DNA of 26,225 nt from positions 1-26,225 of the forward strand of contig JAEZMB010000222.1 in NCBI GenBank assembly GCA_023435825.1, written 5' to 3'. The translations under genes and the position numbers were made by a program. Positions 15,818 to 23,358 of this stretch are shown here, piece after piece (position 1 is the first letter of the stretch; each line of letters begins with the position of its first letter). The notes under the pieces were generated by a model. It was not told where the DNA came from and searched no databases. It saw nothing but the letters and a program-made list of their open reading frames with translations. The DNA comes from Pseudomonadota bacterium. Its GTDB lineage: Bacteria > Desulfobacterota > Desulfovibrionia > Desulfovibrionales > Desulfovibrionaceae.

Positions 15818-18589
15818 CTAACAGGTCGCGGCGATGCGCCGCACCACCCAGGTTTTGACGATCTGGGCCAGGCACATGTAGGCGAAGATGACCAGGGCAA
15901 TGAGCCCCCAGTAATGGGTCGGCGGCACGACCAGCCCAAACGAGGCGGCCAGGGGCGAGAAAGGCAGCCACACGCCCACGGCGCAGATGGCCAGCGTCGT
16001 CAGGCCCAGGGGGACGCTGGAACGGCTTTGCAGGAAGGGAATCCTGTCCGTGCGGATGACGTGGACAATGAGCGTCTGGGACAACAGCGACTCGATGAAC
16101 CAGCCGGTCTGGAACAAGGCAGCATTGTCCCAGGCATGGAAAACACGCAACAAAATGAAGAAGGTGATGTAGTCGAAGATGGAACTCACCGGGCCAAGCC
16201 AGACGATGTAGCGTCGGATGTCGTCAATGCGCCAGCGCCGGGGGGCCTTGACGATGTCGTCGTCCACGTTGTCCGTGGGAATGGCCGTCTGGGAGAAGTC
16301 GTACATGAGGTTGTTGACCAGAATCTGGATGGGCAGCATGGGCAGGAAGGGCAAAAACGCGCTGGCCCCGAGCACGCTGAACATGTTGCCGAAGTTGGAA
16401 CTGGCCCCCATGCGGATGTACTTGGTGATGTTGAAAAAGATCTTGCGTCCCTCGACCACGCCGTGCTCCAGCACGTGCAGGCTTTTTTCCAGCAAAATGA
16501 TGTCGGCCGACTCCTTGGCCACGTCCACGGCTGAATCCACCGAGATGCCGACGTCGGCGGCCCGCAGGGCCGGGGCGTCGTTGATGCCGTCGCCCATGAA
16601 CCCGACCACATGGCCCCGAGCGCGCAGCGCGGCCACGATGGCTTCCTTTTGCATGGGGTCGAGCTTGGCGAACACGTGGCAGCTCTCCACGGCTTCGGAC
16701 AGCTCGGCCGGGCTCATGGCCGCCACCATGTCGCCGGTGATGATGTGGTCCCCGGCGTCAAAGCGCACTTCGCGGCAGATCTTGGCCGTGATGACGGCAT
16801 TGTCGCCAGTGACGATCTTGGGCTGGATGCCGTGGGCCAGCATGGTGGCCAGGGCGTCGGCGGCGGTGTCCTTGGGCGGATCGAGGAAGGCCAGATAGCC
16901 CATGAGCGTCAGGTCGGCTTCGTCAGCCACGGCGAAGTCGTGGCGCGAGCCGTCGACTTCCTTATAAGCCAGGGCCACCACCCGGAAACCGTCGTCGTTG
17001 AGTTCGTGGACCAGCTCCTGCATGGTTTCGCGGTGGTCCGCGTCCAGGGGCGAGGTGACGCCGTCGTGGAGGCAGTCATGGCTTTTGGAGAAGACTTCCT
17101 CGGCCGCGCCCTTGCAGATAAGCACCGCCTTGTCGGTCTGCTTGTCGCGCACGATGACGCTTAGACGGCGGCGCATGAAGTCGAAGGGGATCTCGTCAAG
17201 CAGCTCGTAACGGTTGGGGTCGATGGCCGAGGCGGCGTCGTCGCCCGAGGTGATGACGGCCAGGTCCAGGGCGTTTCGCAGGCCCGTTTGCAGCTTGCTG
17301 TTGACGTAGGCGTATTCCAGCACCGAGCAATCTTCGCGGCCGGTGACGTCGAGATATTTCTCCAGGATGATCTTGTCCTGGGTCAGGGTGCCGGTCTTGT
17401 CCGTGCACAGGATGTCGATGGCTCCGAAATTCTGGATGGCGTCCAGGCGCTTGACGATGACCTTGTGCCGGGACATGGCCAAGGCCCCCTTGGACAGACA
17501 CACCGTCACCACCATGGGCAGCATTTCCGGGGTCAGGCCCACGGCCACGGCCAGGGCGAACATGAACGCGCCCATCCAGTCGCCGCTGGTCGCGCCGTTG
17601 ATGATGAAGACGAAGGGCACCATGACCATCATGAAGCGCAGCATGAGCATGGTGAAATTCTTGATGCCCTTGTCGAAATCCGTCTCCACACGCTTTTCCG
17701 AAAGCTTGGCCGCGATGCCGCCGAAGTAGGTGCGCGCCCCGGTGGCTACGACCAGGGCGGCGGCCGAGCCGGAGACCACGTTGGCCCCCATGAAGCACAT
17801 GGCCGGATCGCTCAGGCCCGTCTCGCCCTCGGGGGCGGCTTCGCCCATGGGGCGGGCGGTTTTCTCCACGGGCAGGGCCTCGCCGGTCAGCATGGCCTGG
17901 TTGACGTGGAGATCCTTGGCCCGAATGAGTTGGACGTCGGCCGGAACCATGTCGCCAGCGGAGAGCAGCACCATGTCGCCCGGGACCACCTGGGCCATGG
18001 GAATTTCCGTTTGTTTCCCGTCGCGCAGCACCGTGGCCGTGGTGTGGACCATCTTGCGCAGTTCCTCGGCGGCGGTGTCGGCCTTGGCCTCCTGGATGAC
18101 CTTGAGGGTCACGCCCAGGACAGCCATGCCGATGATGACCACGGCCGAGCGGATATCATTGGTGGCGTAGGAGATGGAGCCGAGCACAAACAGCAGGAGC
18201 ACCAGCGGGTTTTTGACCGCGTCAAACAGGCGGCTTAGCAGGGTGATCCGCTTGGCGGCGGCGGCCTGGTTGGGGCCGTACTTGGTAAGCCGCTCCCGGG
18301 CTTCGGCGACGGAAAGCCCCATGGCGGCGGGCTTGGCGACCGGGACGGGTTCGGTGAGACGCTCGCCGGCCTCGGCCACGTCCCGCCACAAGGCGTTTAA
18401 ATGCTGGAAGGCATCAAATGGTTCGATTTTTTGTTTGGCGGCCAGAGCCGCGAAGACGTTGGCCTTCTGGACGAAGTGTTCCAGGGTTTTGACAAAGGCC
18501 GCTTCCGGGGCCAGGCGCAGGCCTTCGGGGCCGAGGGCGGCCGGGTGGGTGGGAGCCTGGGGTGTCGCTTGCTGCGGGGGTTGCGTCAT
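15818..18589 (-). CDS. mgtA: Mg2+-translocating P-type ATPase (type IIIB)
   Basis: P-type ATPase of 923 residues resembling MgtA/MgtB, which imports Mg2+ across the inner membrane. It shows the TGEALPVEK actuator motif, the phosphorylation motif DKTGTLT with Asp397, the hinge motif MGDGINDAPA at about 664-673, and the C-terminal NNLMYDFSQTAIPTDNVDDD segment that is characteristic of MgtA rather than Ca2+ or K+ pumps. About ten membrane helices are expected. The N-terminus is longer than usual and begins with a Gln/Pro/Ala-rich stretch. The ATG at 18589 has AAGGAGG four bases upstream. It lies 214 bases downstream of the kinase operon in the same direction, behind a structured leader. Confidence 0.92.
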   Translation of the reverse strand: MTQPPQQATPQAPTHPAALGPEGLRLAPEAAFVKTLEHFVQKANVFAALAAKQKIEPFDAFQHLNALWRDVAEAGERLTEPVPVAKPAAMGLSVAEARERLTKYGPNQAAAAKRITLLSRLFDAVKNPLVLLLFVLGSISYATNDIRSAVVIIGMAVLGVTLKVIQEAKADTAAEELRKMVHTTATVLRDGKQTEIPMAQVVPGDMVLLSAGDMVPADVQLIRAKDLHVNQAMLTGEALPVEKTARPMGEAAPEGETGLSDPAMCFMGANVVSGSAAALVVATGARTYFGGIAAKLSEKRVETDFDKGIKNFTMLMLRFMMVMVPFVFIINGATSGDWMGAFMFALAVAVGLTPEMLPMVVTVCLSKGALAMSRHKVIVKRLDAIQNFGAIDILCTDKTGTLTQDKIILEKYLDVTGREDCSVLEYAYVNSKLQTGLRNALDLAVITSGDDAASAIDPNRYELLDEIPFDFMRRRLSVIVRDKQTDKAVLICKGAAEEVFSKSHDCLHDGVTSPLDADHRETMQELVHELNDDGFRVVALAYKEVDGSRHDFAVADEADLTLMGYLAFLDPPKDTAADALATMLAHGIQPKIVTGDNAVITAKICREVRFDAGDHIITGDMVAAMSPAELSEAVESCHVFAKLDPMQKEAIVAALRARGHVVGFMGDGINDAPALRAADVGISVDSAVDVAKESADIILLEKSLHVLEHGVVEGRKIFFNITKYIRMGASSNFGNMFSVLGASAFLPFLPMLPIQILVNNLMYDFSQTAIPTDNVDDDIVKAPRRWRIDDIRRYIVWLGPVSSIFDYITFFILLRVFHAWDNAALFQTGWFIESLLSQTLIVHVIRTDRIPFLQSRSSVPLGLTTLAICAVGVWLPFSPLAASFGLVVPPTHYWGLIALVIFAYMCLAQIVKTWVVRRIAATC

Positions 18590-18606
18590 GACGCCTCCTT
18601 CGATTC

Positions 18607-18661
18607 GATGCGCGGGGGGGGCCGGTCCAAGCACCGGCAAGGACTCCCCCGATGCCGCATC
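18607..18661 (-). promoter_or_regulatory. Three-tiered hairpin in the mgtA leader
   Basis: Read on the minus strand: GATGCG, a 4-base bulge, CGGGGG, a 7-base bulge, GCCGGT, a 6-base loop, ACCGGC, two extra C, CCCCCG, CGCATC. All three stems are perfect 6-bp pairs nested on one axis. The structure ends 17 bases before the mgtA start and is not followed by a T-tract, so it is not a simple terminator. A role as a cis-acting sensor or translation control is inference. Confidence 0.55.
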
Positions 18662-18803
18662 AGGCCCTACAAGCCGGGGATGGCTTTCTCATGACGGAAG
18701 CAAGACGGACAATCACCTTACTAAATTGGCATTTTGCCGGCTGTGCGCCGGTTTGGCGTCCTGTGTCCGCCTGCTTTTGGGCCACAACCTTGGGCCATGG
18801 CCG

Positions 18804-19886
18804 TTACCCGCGCACCGCAGCCAGAAAATCCAGACTGGCCTGGGCCGCCTGGTGGAAGTCCACGCCGCCGTCGATCTCCAGCACCGGCAGGTCGCCCAAG
18901 AGTTCCAGATAGGCGTTCTGGCTGGCCATGGACGGCTCGGAGGGGTCCTCGAATTCGTAGAACAGCCCCACGTCCTTCATGAAGGCCGGCATGAGGTCGC
19001 GCCGGTCGGCCAGGCGCACCCGGGCGGCGGTCATGGGCGAGGCGTCGCGCTTCCAGCGAAGGATGACCAGCCCGGCCATGGGGCAGGCCAGTTTGAACCG
19101 GCCCGGGCCGAAGCATTCGTCGATAAAGGCGTCGTATTTGTGCTCCAGGTCCCACAGCTCGGCGGCGGGCAGGGCCGAGAACCGGACCCGGTCGGCGGCG
19201 TCCATGACCGGGGCCAGGCTGGGGTTGTTGAGCACCGTGCCGGGGTTGACCCGGGGCATCTTGGCCACGCCGTGCATGACAAGGCCCTGGCCCTCGCGGG
19301 AAACCATGACCCGGTCGTTGCTGATGAACTCCGTGCTGCGGCGCATGATTTCCAGGGCCAGGGTCGATTTGCCGGCCCCGGAAAAACCGGCGATGACCAG
19401 GCCCTGGCCCTGACTGGCGACGCCGGCGGCGTGAAACAGCAGCGCCCCGCGCTTTAAGCGCCATTCGATGAAGCGGTTGTTGATGAAGTTGACGATCTGG
19501 TTGTCGTTTTCCAGGCACGGCCCCACGGCGTAGTTCTTGCCCTGGCCGAAGAGGAAGAACAGGCCGGTGAGGAGCTTCTTGACCACCCGGCCGTCGGCCA
19601 GGTCAATGGAGGCTTCCTTGAGCTTGGTCTTGCCCGGCTCGCGGGGGTGAACGGCAAAGGGCAGGTCAAACTCCGGCGGCCCGGCCTCGATGGCCGTGAC
19701 CTCAATGATGGTCGTGCCGCCGCTGCCGAGGAAATCGCGGAAGTAGCGCCCGAGCTTTTCCGACAGGGCCTGGGAGTTGGTGGCCACGGCCACGGTCACG
19801 TCGTCGAAGGTGACTTCCAGGCGGTGGGCCAGGGGCGCGGCGTCGAGGATGGGGGCCATGAGCCCGGCGATGGTCGGGGCGCTCAT
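18804..19886 (-). CDS. HPr-kinase-related kinase (HprK-related kinase B type)
   Basis: Protein of 360 residues with a C-terminal P-loop kinase domain related to HPr kinase/phosphorylase. The Walker A motif GFSGAGKST is at 167-175, followed by LALEIMRRSTEFISNDRVMVS, which mirrors the HprK segment after the P-loop, including its acidic residue before Arg (Asp191). The N-terminal 150 residues are not the usual HprK N-domain. No HPr or other PTS gene is in the window, so the target is probably not HPr. I recall a family 'HprK-related kinase B' tied to the GAK gene set. The ATG at 19886 has AAGGAG six bases upstream and overlaps the ATP-grasp stop codon (ATGA). Last gene of the operon. Confidence 0.85.
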   Translation of the reverse strand: MSAPTIAGLMAPILDAAPLAHRLEVTFDDVTVAVATNSQALSEKLGRYFRDFLGSGGTTIIEVTAIEAGPPEFDLPFAVHPREPGKTKLKEASIDLADGRVVKKLLTGLFFLFGQGKNYAVGPCLENDNQIVNFINNRFIEWRLKRGALLFHAAGVASQGQGLVIAGFSGAGKSTLALEIMRRSTEFISNDRVMVSREGQGLVMHGVAKMPRVNPGTVLNNPSLAPVMDAADRVRFSALPAAELWDLEHKYDAFIDECFGPGRFKLACPMAGLVILRWKRDASPMTAARVRLADRRDLMPAFMKDVGLFYEFEDPSEPSMASQNAYLELLGDLPVLEIDGGVDFHQAAQASLDFLAAVRG

Positions 19887-20767
19887 GCGATCTCCTTAAG
19901 CACAAAGTCGGCGTAGGCTCCGGCCGCGTCCAGGCCGCAGGCGTCGAGCAGTCCCCGGAAGCCGCCAAAGGCCGAGACTTCGTAGATGGCCGCGCCGGAC
20001 GGGGTTTCCACCACGTCCACGCAGGTGAAGGCCATGCCCGGGAACAGGTTCTGGGCCTTGCGGGCCAGTTCGATGATCTCGTCCGACGGGTTGTGGGGCA
20101 CGTAGCGGCCGCCGGTGCGGGTGGTGGTGTCCCAGGAATTGCCGCTGCCCTGGCGGGCGTAGGTGGCCAGATACTGGCCGCCCAAAAACGACACGCCGAG
20201 ATCGAGATGGCCCCCGGCGTGGGCAACCATCTGCTGGATGTACATGACCCGGTTGCCGGCGGCCTGGTAGTCGGCGATCTCCTCGTGCATGTCCGGGCCT
20301 TCCTCGATGACGGTCATGCCCCGGGCCTTGGAGCTGTACAGCGGCTTGAACACGGCCCGTCCGTAGTCCGAGACGGCGGCGGCGGCTTCGCTGACGTCCT
20401 CGGTGACGGTGGTCGGCGGCATGGGGATGCCGCCCCGGCGCAGCACGGCCGTGCCGCTTAAGCGGTCAATGAGCCGAAACATGCTGTCCGGGTTGGAAAA
20501 CACCGGCAGCCCGCCGGAATGGAGAAAACGCAGGATCTCCATGCGGTCCAGGGCGTCGGGGGTATAGGACGGGGCGATTTTCTTGACGATGATGCCGTCA
20601 AGTTCCGTCAGGTCGTTGTCCTTGTAAAAGGCCTTGCCCGTTTCCAGGTCCAGGCGCACCTCGGCCATGTCGATGCACAGGCGATAGCCGGTGCGGGCTT
20701 CCAGGGCGTCCAGCAAACGCAGGGTGGACCAGCCGCCGGGGATGCCCACCACGCCAATCTTTTTCAT
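19883..20767 (-). CDS. RimK-like ATP-grasp enzyme (GAK-system type)
   Basis: Enzyme of 294 residues with an ATP-grasp fold related to RimK-type glutamate ligases, which couple ATP to amide bond formation on a carboxylate. Visible parts are an N-terminal domain starting MKKIGVVGIPGG, AVFKPLYSSKARGM at 138-151 with ATP-binding Lys141, IQQMVAHAGGHLDLGVSFLGG at 177-197, and the metal-site region VDVVETPSGAAIYEVSAFGG at 250-269. In typical RimK enzymes the last motif reads EVN; here it is EVS. The ATG at 20767 is preferred because GGAG lies six bases upstream; an in-frame ATG at 20779 is possible. It begins about 30 bases after the fusion gene and ends in a 4-base ATGA overlap with the kinase gene. 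Confidence 0.83.
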   Translation of the reverse strand: MKKIGVVGIPGGWSTLRLLDALEARTGYRLCIDMAEVRLDLETGKAFYKDNDLTELDGIIVKKIAPSYTPDALDRMEILRFLHSGGLPVFSNPDSMFRLIDRLSGTAVLRRGGIPMPPTTVTEDVSEAAAAVSDYGRAVFKPLYSSKARGMTVIEEGPDMHEEIADYQAAGNRVMYIQQMVAHAGGHLDLGVSFLGGQYLATYARQGSGNSWDTTTRTGGRYVPHNPSDEIIELARKAQNLFPGMAFTCVDVVETPSGAAIYEVSAFGGFRGLLDACGLDAAGAYADFVLKEIA

Positions 20768-20796
20768 GTTGTTCTCCATGGTTGCAGGCAGGTTGT

Positions 20797-22428
20797 CTAG
20801 TAGCACAGGGCGTCGATGGGCAGCTTGAATTCGGCCGGGTCGCCGGTATGGGCGGCCACGCGCTGCAGCAGGAAGACGCCTCGGTTAAACATGAGCCGGG
20901 CGAAACGTTCGCTCAGTTCGAATCGGGTCGAGGTGATAAGCGACCGGCCAAGGCCCAGGGCCAGCCGGATGTCGAAGGTCGTGTCGCCGTGCTGGGCGGC
21001 AAAGGCGGCGGCGAAGCGGCGCATTTCCAGGATGACGGCGGAAAGGACGCTTCGCCGGGCCTTGTCGAAGATGGGCAGGCGGAAGTTGGAGACCATGTAG
21101 ACCGAGACGTCCTGCACGAGGTCGGCATCGGCCGAGCGGTGCAGGTCGATGTAGTGGATGCGGTTCTCGGCCGGATCGTAGAGGATGTTGTTGGTGTTGT
21201 AGTCGCCGTGGATCAGCACGGTGTAGGGCGCGGCAAGGGTGCGCTCCACGGCCTCGGCGGCGTCGATGATCTCGTCCAGGGACGGCAGGGGATAGGAGCC
21301 GATGGCCTTGGGCTTGACCCGAAAGCCCGGATGCACGGCGAGCACCTCGGGCAGGCGGGCGCGCAGTTGCTTGATGTAGCCGATGGGCTGGGGGCCGGGG
21401 GTCAGGGTCTTTTCCCAGAGTTCCCCGGCGGCGGCGCACTGGGCGGCCACGGCCCGGGAGAGCAGCTTGAGGTCGCCGGAAAGGGACAGATCCTGAATGG
21501 TCTGGCCGGGCAAGAGTTCAATGAGCATGGAGCTGGTCTTTTCCCCTTCGCGAAAGGCCTCCAGGTGCGGGGCCAGCCCGGGCATCAGGGACTCCCAGCG
21601 GGCGAAGTTGGCGGCTTCCTGGCGCAGCTTGCCCGTGTCGCCGTCCTTGAAGATGACTTCCTTGTGGCAGTCGCCCTCGCCGCCGCGTTCCTGAATCCGG
21701 CCGATGCGGCAGCCCGAGCGGGTGCCCCAGATGGAGGCGAATTCCACGTCGGACAGCGGGTTTTCGTGGCCGGCGGCGGTCAGGATGTCGTTTAAGGCGG
21801 TGAACTGGCGGATTTTGAATTTGTCGCCGGTGATGGCGAAGATTGCCGCCTCGCCGATGTTGAGCAGGGCGTCGCCCATGCGTTCGAGGTAGCGGAAGAT
21901 AAACAGGGTGGTGAGCAGGTCGCCGGTGTTGAAGCCCGTGCGCAGTTCGTCGCGGATGCGGTCGAACTCCTGCTTGTAGAGCCGGTCGAGATGCAGCTCA
22001 CAGCGGCAGATTTTCAGCGCCGCGGCCATGTCGCGCTCCAGCACCGCCTTGGGCATCCAGCCCAAGGCATTTTGGATTTCCTGGAAAAACGGCTTGTAGG
22101 CGTAGCGCAGCAAGCACCTGGGGTCGTCGTAGTGTCGTGTTTGGCGCACCACGTTGACGGCGTGGTCGCCCACCCGTTCGAGGTTGCTGCCGATGATGTG
22201 AAAGGCCCGGATGCGGGCCACTTCCGGGGCGGTGGGCCGGGTCTCGCCGTGCAGGGTGGCGAAACAGGCGTTTTCGATGACGCTTTTCAAGTTGTCGATA
22301 TAGTCGTCGCGGGCCTCGATCTTGGCGATGGCCTTTTCGTCACGATGCTTGAGCACCTCGATGGTCCCGGCGATCTGTCGCTCGATCTCCACGAGCAGGA
22401 ATTTGAAATTGCGCTCGATCTCAAGCAT
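20797..22428 (-). CDS. PhoU-domain / aminoglycoside-phosphotransferase-like fusion protein
   Basis: Protein of 543 residues with two parts. Residues 1-215 are helical and hold two PhoU-type repeats with the signature acidic motifs ERVGDH (84-89) and ERMGD (182-186), which in PhoU bind metal and regulate phosphate uptake. Residues about 230-520 resemble a choline/aminoglycoside phosphotransferase: lysine-bearing strand KEVIFKDGD near 256, HGDYNTNN at 407-414 (catalytic Asp and Asn) and IDLH at 427-430. It is cytoplasmic with no signal or membrane helix. It would sense phosphate-related state and phosphorylate an unknown small molecule or protein. The ATG at 22428 overlaps the preceding stop by 8 bases and has no strong ribosome binding site, so it depends on coupling. 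Confidence 0.8.
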   Translation of the reverse strand: MLEIERNFKFLLVEIERQIAGTIEVLKHRDEKAIAKIEARDDYIDNLKSVIENACFATLHGETRPTAPEVARIRAFHIIGSNLERVGDHAVNVVRQTRHYDDPRCLLRYAYKPFFQEIQNALGWMPKAVLERDMAAALKICRCELHLDRLYKQEFDRIRDELRTGFNTGDLLTTLFIFRYLERMGDALLNIGEAAIFAITGDKFKIRQFTALNDILTAAGHENPLSDVEFASIWGTRSGCRIGRIQERGGEGDCHKEVIFKDGDTGKLRQEAANFARWESLMPGLAPHLEAFREGEKTSSMLIELLPGQTIQDLSLSGDLKLLSRAVAAQCAAAGELWEKTLTPGPQPIGYIKQLRARLPEVLAVHPGFRVKPKAIGSYPLPSLDEIIDAAEAVERTLAAPYTVLIHGDYNTNNILYDPAENRIHYIDLHRSADADLVQDVSVYMVSNFRLPIFDKARRSVLSAVILEMRRFAAAFAAQHGDTTFDIRLALGLGRSLITSTRFELSERFARLMFNRGVFLLQRVAAHTGDPAEFKLPIDALCY

Positions 22429-22696
22429 CGTCTTCGTCCCGGGCGGTGATGAGCAGGGGCGCGGAACATTCCTGTTCGCGCTCCTTCCAGCGGAAGGTCA
22501 GCTTGAGTTTGCGGTCCTCGCCCTTGGCCTTGCCTTCCACGGTGACGGCCACCAGCCCCTTGGGGATAAGGCGCAGCACGTCCTCGCCCTGGGACAGGGT
22601 GATCTCGCCCGAGGCGAACCCGTCACGCACGGCCTCCAGATAGGCGGCGATGACGTCGGGCTGCTGCAATCCGTCGTATTTGAAAAGCTTGTTCAC
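22421..22696 (-). CDS. Amphi-Trp domain-like small protein
   Basis: Small protein of 91 residues, first gene of the four-gene operon. It has an N-terminal helix (DVIAAYLEAVRDGFASGEI) followed by beta-strands with alternating polar and hydrophobic residues (AVTVEGKAKG, RKLKLTFRWKE) and a single Trp70. This fits the amphi-Trp domain, which I recall as accompanying ATP-grasp and HprK-related kinase genes. It may be a substrate or carrier for the two enzymes. The start is GTG at 22696, set by a perfect AAGGAGG (22703-22709) six bases upstream; the frame extends further, but through non-protein-like sequence. The acidic tail ARDEDDA is short. Confidence 0.72.
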   Translation of the reverse strand: MNKLFKYDGLQQPDVIAAYLEAVRDGFASGEITLSQGEDVLRLIPKGLVAVTVEGKAKGEDRKLKLTFRWKEREQECSAPLLITARDEDDA

Positions 22697-23014
22697 GCAC
22701 TTCCTCCTTGGCGGCCCGGGGAGACGATCCGGGCGCGTCCCTGGCTGTAGCACCCGATTATGAAGAAAAGGTGAAGCCCGGCTTGTTTTTTTGCACAGCG
22801 GCCGGGTTTTCCCGCGCCGCGCGTTCGTCATGGGAGACTCACGCAACCTTCACCGGTTTGGCCTGTACGCGGCCGGCCCGACTGGGCTAGTGTCGCGTCC
22901 GCGAGAAGCGCCTCTGGCATTTCCCGGGCAACGATGAACACCACCAATTTTTCTTAAAAAATACGCGCGTATTTTTTAAGGGAAGCGACACGAGGGGCAG
23001 GCACGGAGGAGGCC
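22697..23014. promoter_or_regulatory. Divergent intergenic region of the kinase operon and the nif11-like gene
   Basis: A 318-base gap with promoters for both directions expected. A CATAAT lies at about 22757-22762 on the minus strand without a good -35. An inverted repeat CCCGGC/GCCGGG (22777-22782, 22801-22806) surrounds a T7 run. The main feature is the palindrome at 22953-22980. No gene is seen here. Confidence 0.45.
22953..22980. repeat. Perfect 28-bp palindrome upstream of the nif11-like gene
   Basis: Fourteen bases are followed directly by their exact complement, with arms CTTAAAAAATAC and core GCGC. It lies 34 bases before the small gene's start. Its inner arms AAAAATAC...GTATTTTT are repeated in the hairpin at 23207-23234. 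It may be an operator for a dimeric regulator or an RNA hairpin. Confidence 0.9.
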
Positions 23015-23197
23015 ATGAGTCAGGAAGCCATTGATCAATTTCTGGCCTGGTTGCAGGCCGACAAGGACCGGCTGCTCTTGGTCGGCGGCCTGCCGCTCGC
23101 CGAGTTGGTAGCCCACGCCGCCGCCCACGGTTTCATTTTCACCGTGGAGGAACTCAAGGCCAGGCAGGCCCTGGTGCATCTGGTGGAAGGCACCTAG
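23015..23197 (+). CDS. Nif11-like small protein
   Basis: Protein of 60 residues that reads like the Nif11 domain (PF07862), a leader-peptide-like fold known from nitrogen-fixation loci and from precursors of ribosomally made, modified peptides. The pattern fits throughout: MSQEAIDQFLAWLQADKDRL, then a short helix, then AHGFIFTVEELKA. The tail RQALVHLVEGT is only about a dozen residues, with no double-Gly cleavage site and no Cys/Ser/Thr-rich core, so it is not a classic precursor. The ATG at 23015 follows GGAGGAGG. It lies between two palindromes with the same arms and upstream of the phosphate permease gene. Confidence 0.75.
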   Translation: MSQEAIDQFLAWLQADKDRLLLVGGLPLAELVAHAAAHGFIFTVEELKARQALVHLVEGT

Positions 23198-23206
23198 CAT
23201 CGCGCC

Positions 23207-23234
23207 CCCCAAAAATACGAAAGTATTTTTGGGG
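23207..23234 (+). repeat. 12-bp hairpin with GAAA tetraloop between nif11-like and pit genes
   Basis: CCCCAAAAATAC, loop GAAA, and the exact complement form a perfect 12-bp stem ten bases after the small gene's stop. No T-tract follows, so a classic terminator is unlikely. The GNRA loop favours an RNA role. The A5/T5 arms with TAC/GTA match the upstream palindrome. Confidence 0.88.
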
Positions 23235-23358
23235 AGTGCAATGGTTTTTCGCATGTTGCCGGCAAAACGCGCGCTGCTTTTTTCGAGGATACGCCACGGG
23301 GAGGGGCGGTTTGGCCGCCGCTCGCACCCGCTTTCCCCCACCCGCACCGGAGTACGGC

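Noticed and set aside
18590..18803. M-box or other known Mg2+ riboswitch before mgtA
   Set aside because: The region is short and I could not match M-box elements; only the three-stem leader was kept.
18804..19886. Annotating the kinase as true HPr kinase (hprK)
   Set aside because: The N-terminal domain differs from HprK and no HPr or PTS genes are nearby; only the P-loop domain is related.
23015..23234. A CRISPR-like or insertion-sequence origin for the paired palindromes
   Set aside because: Only two copies, no target-site duplication, no transposase and no regular spacing were found.
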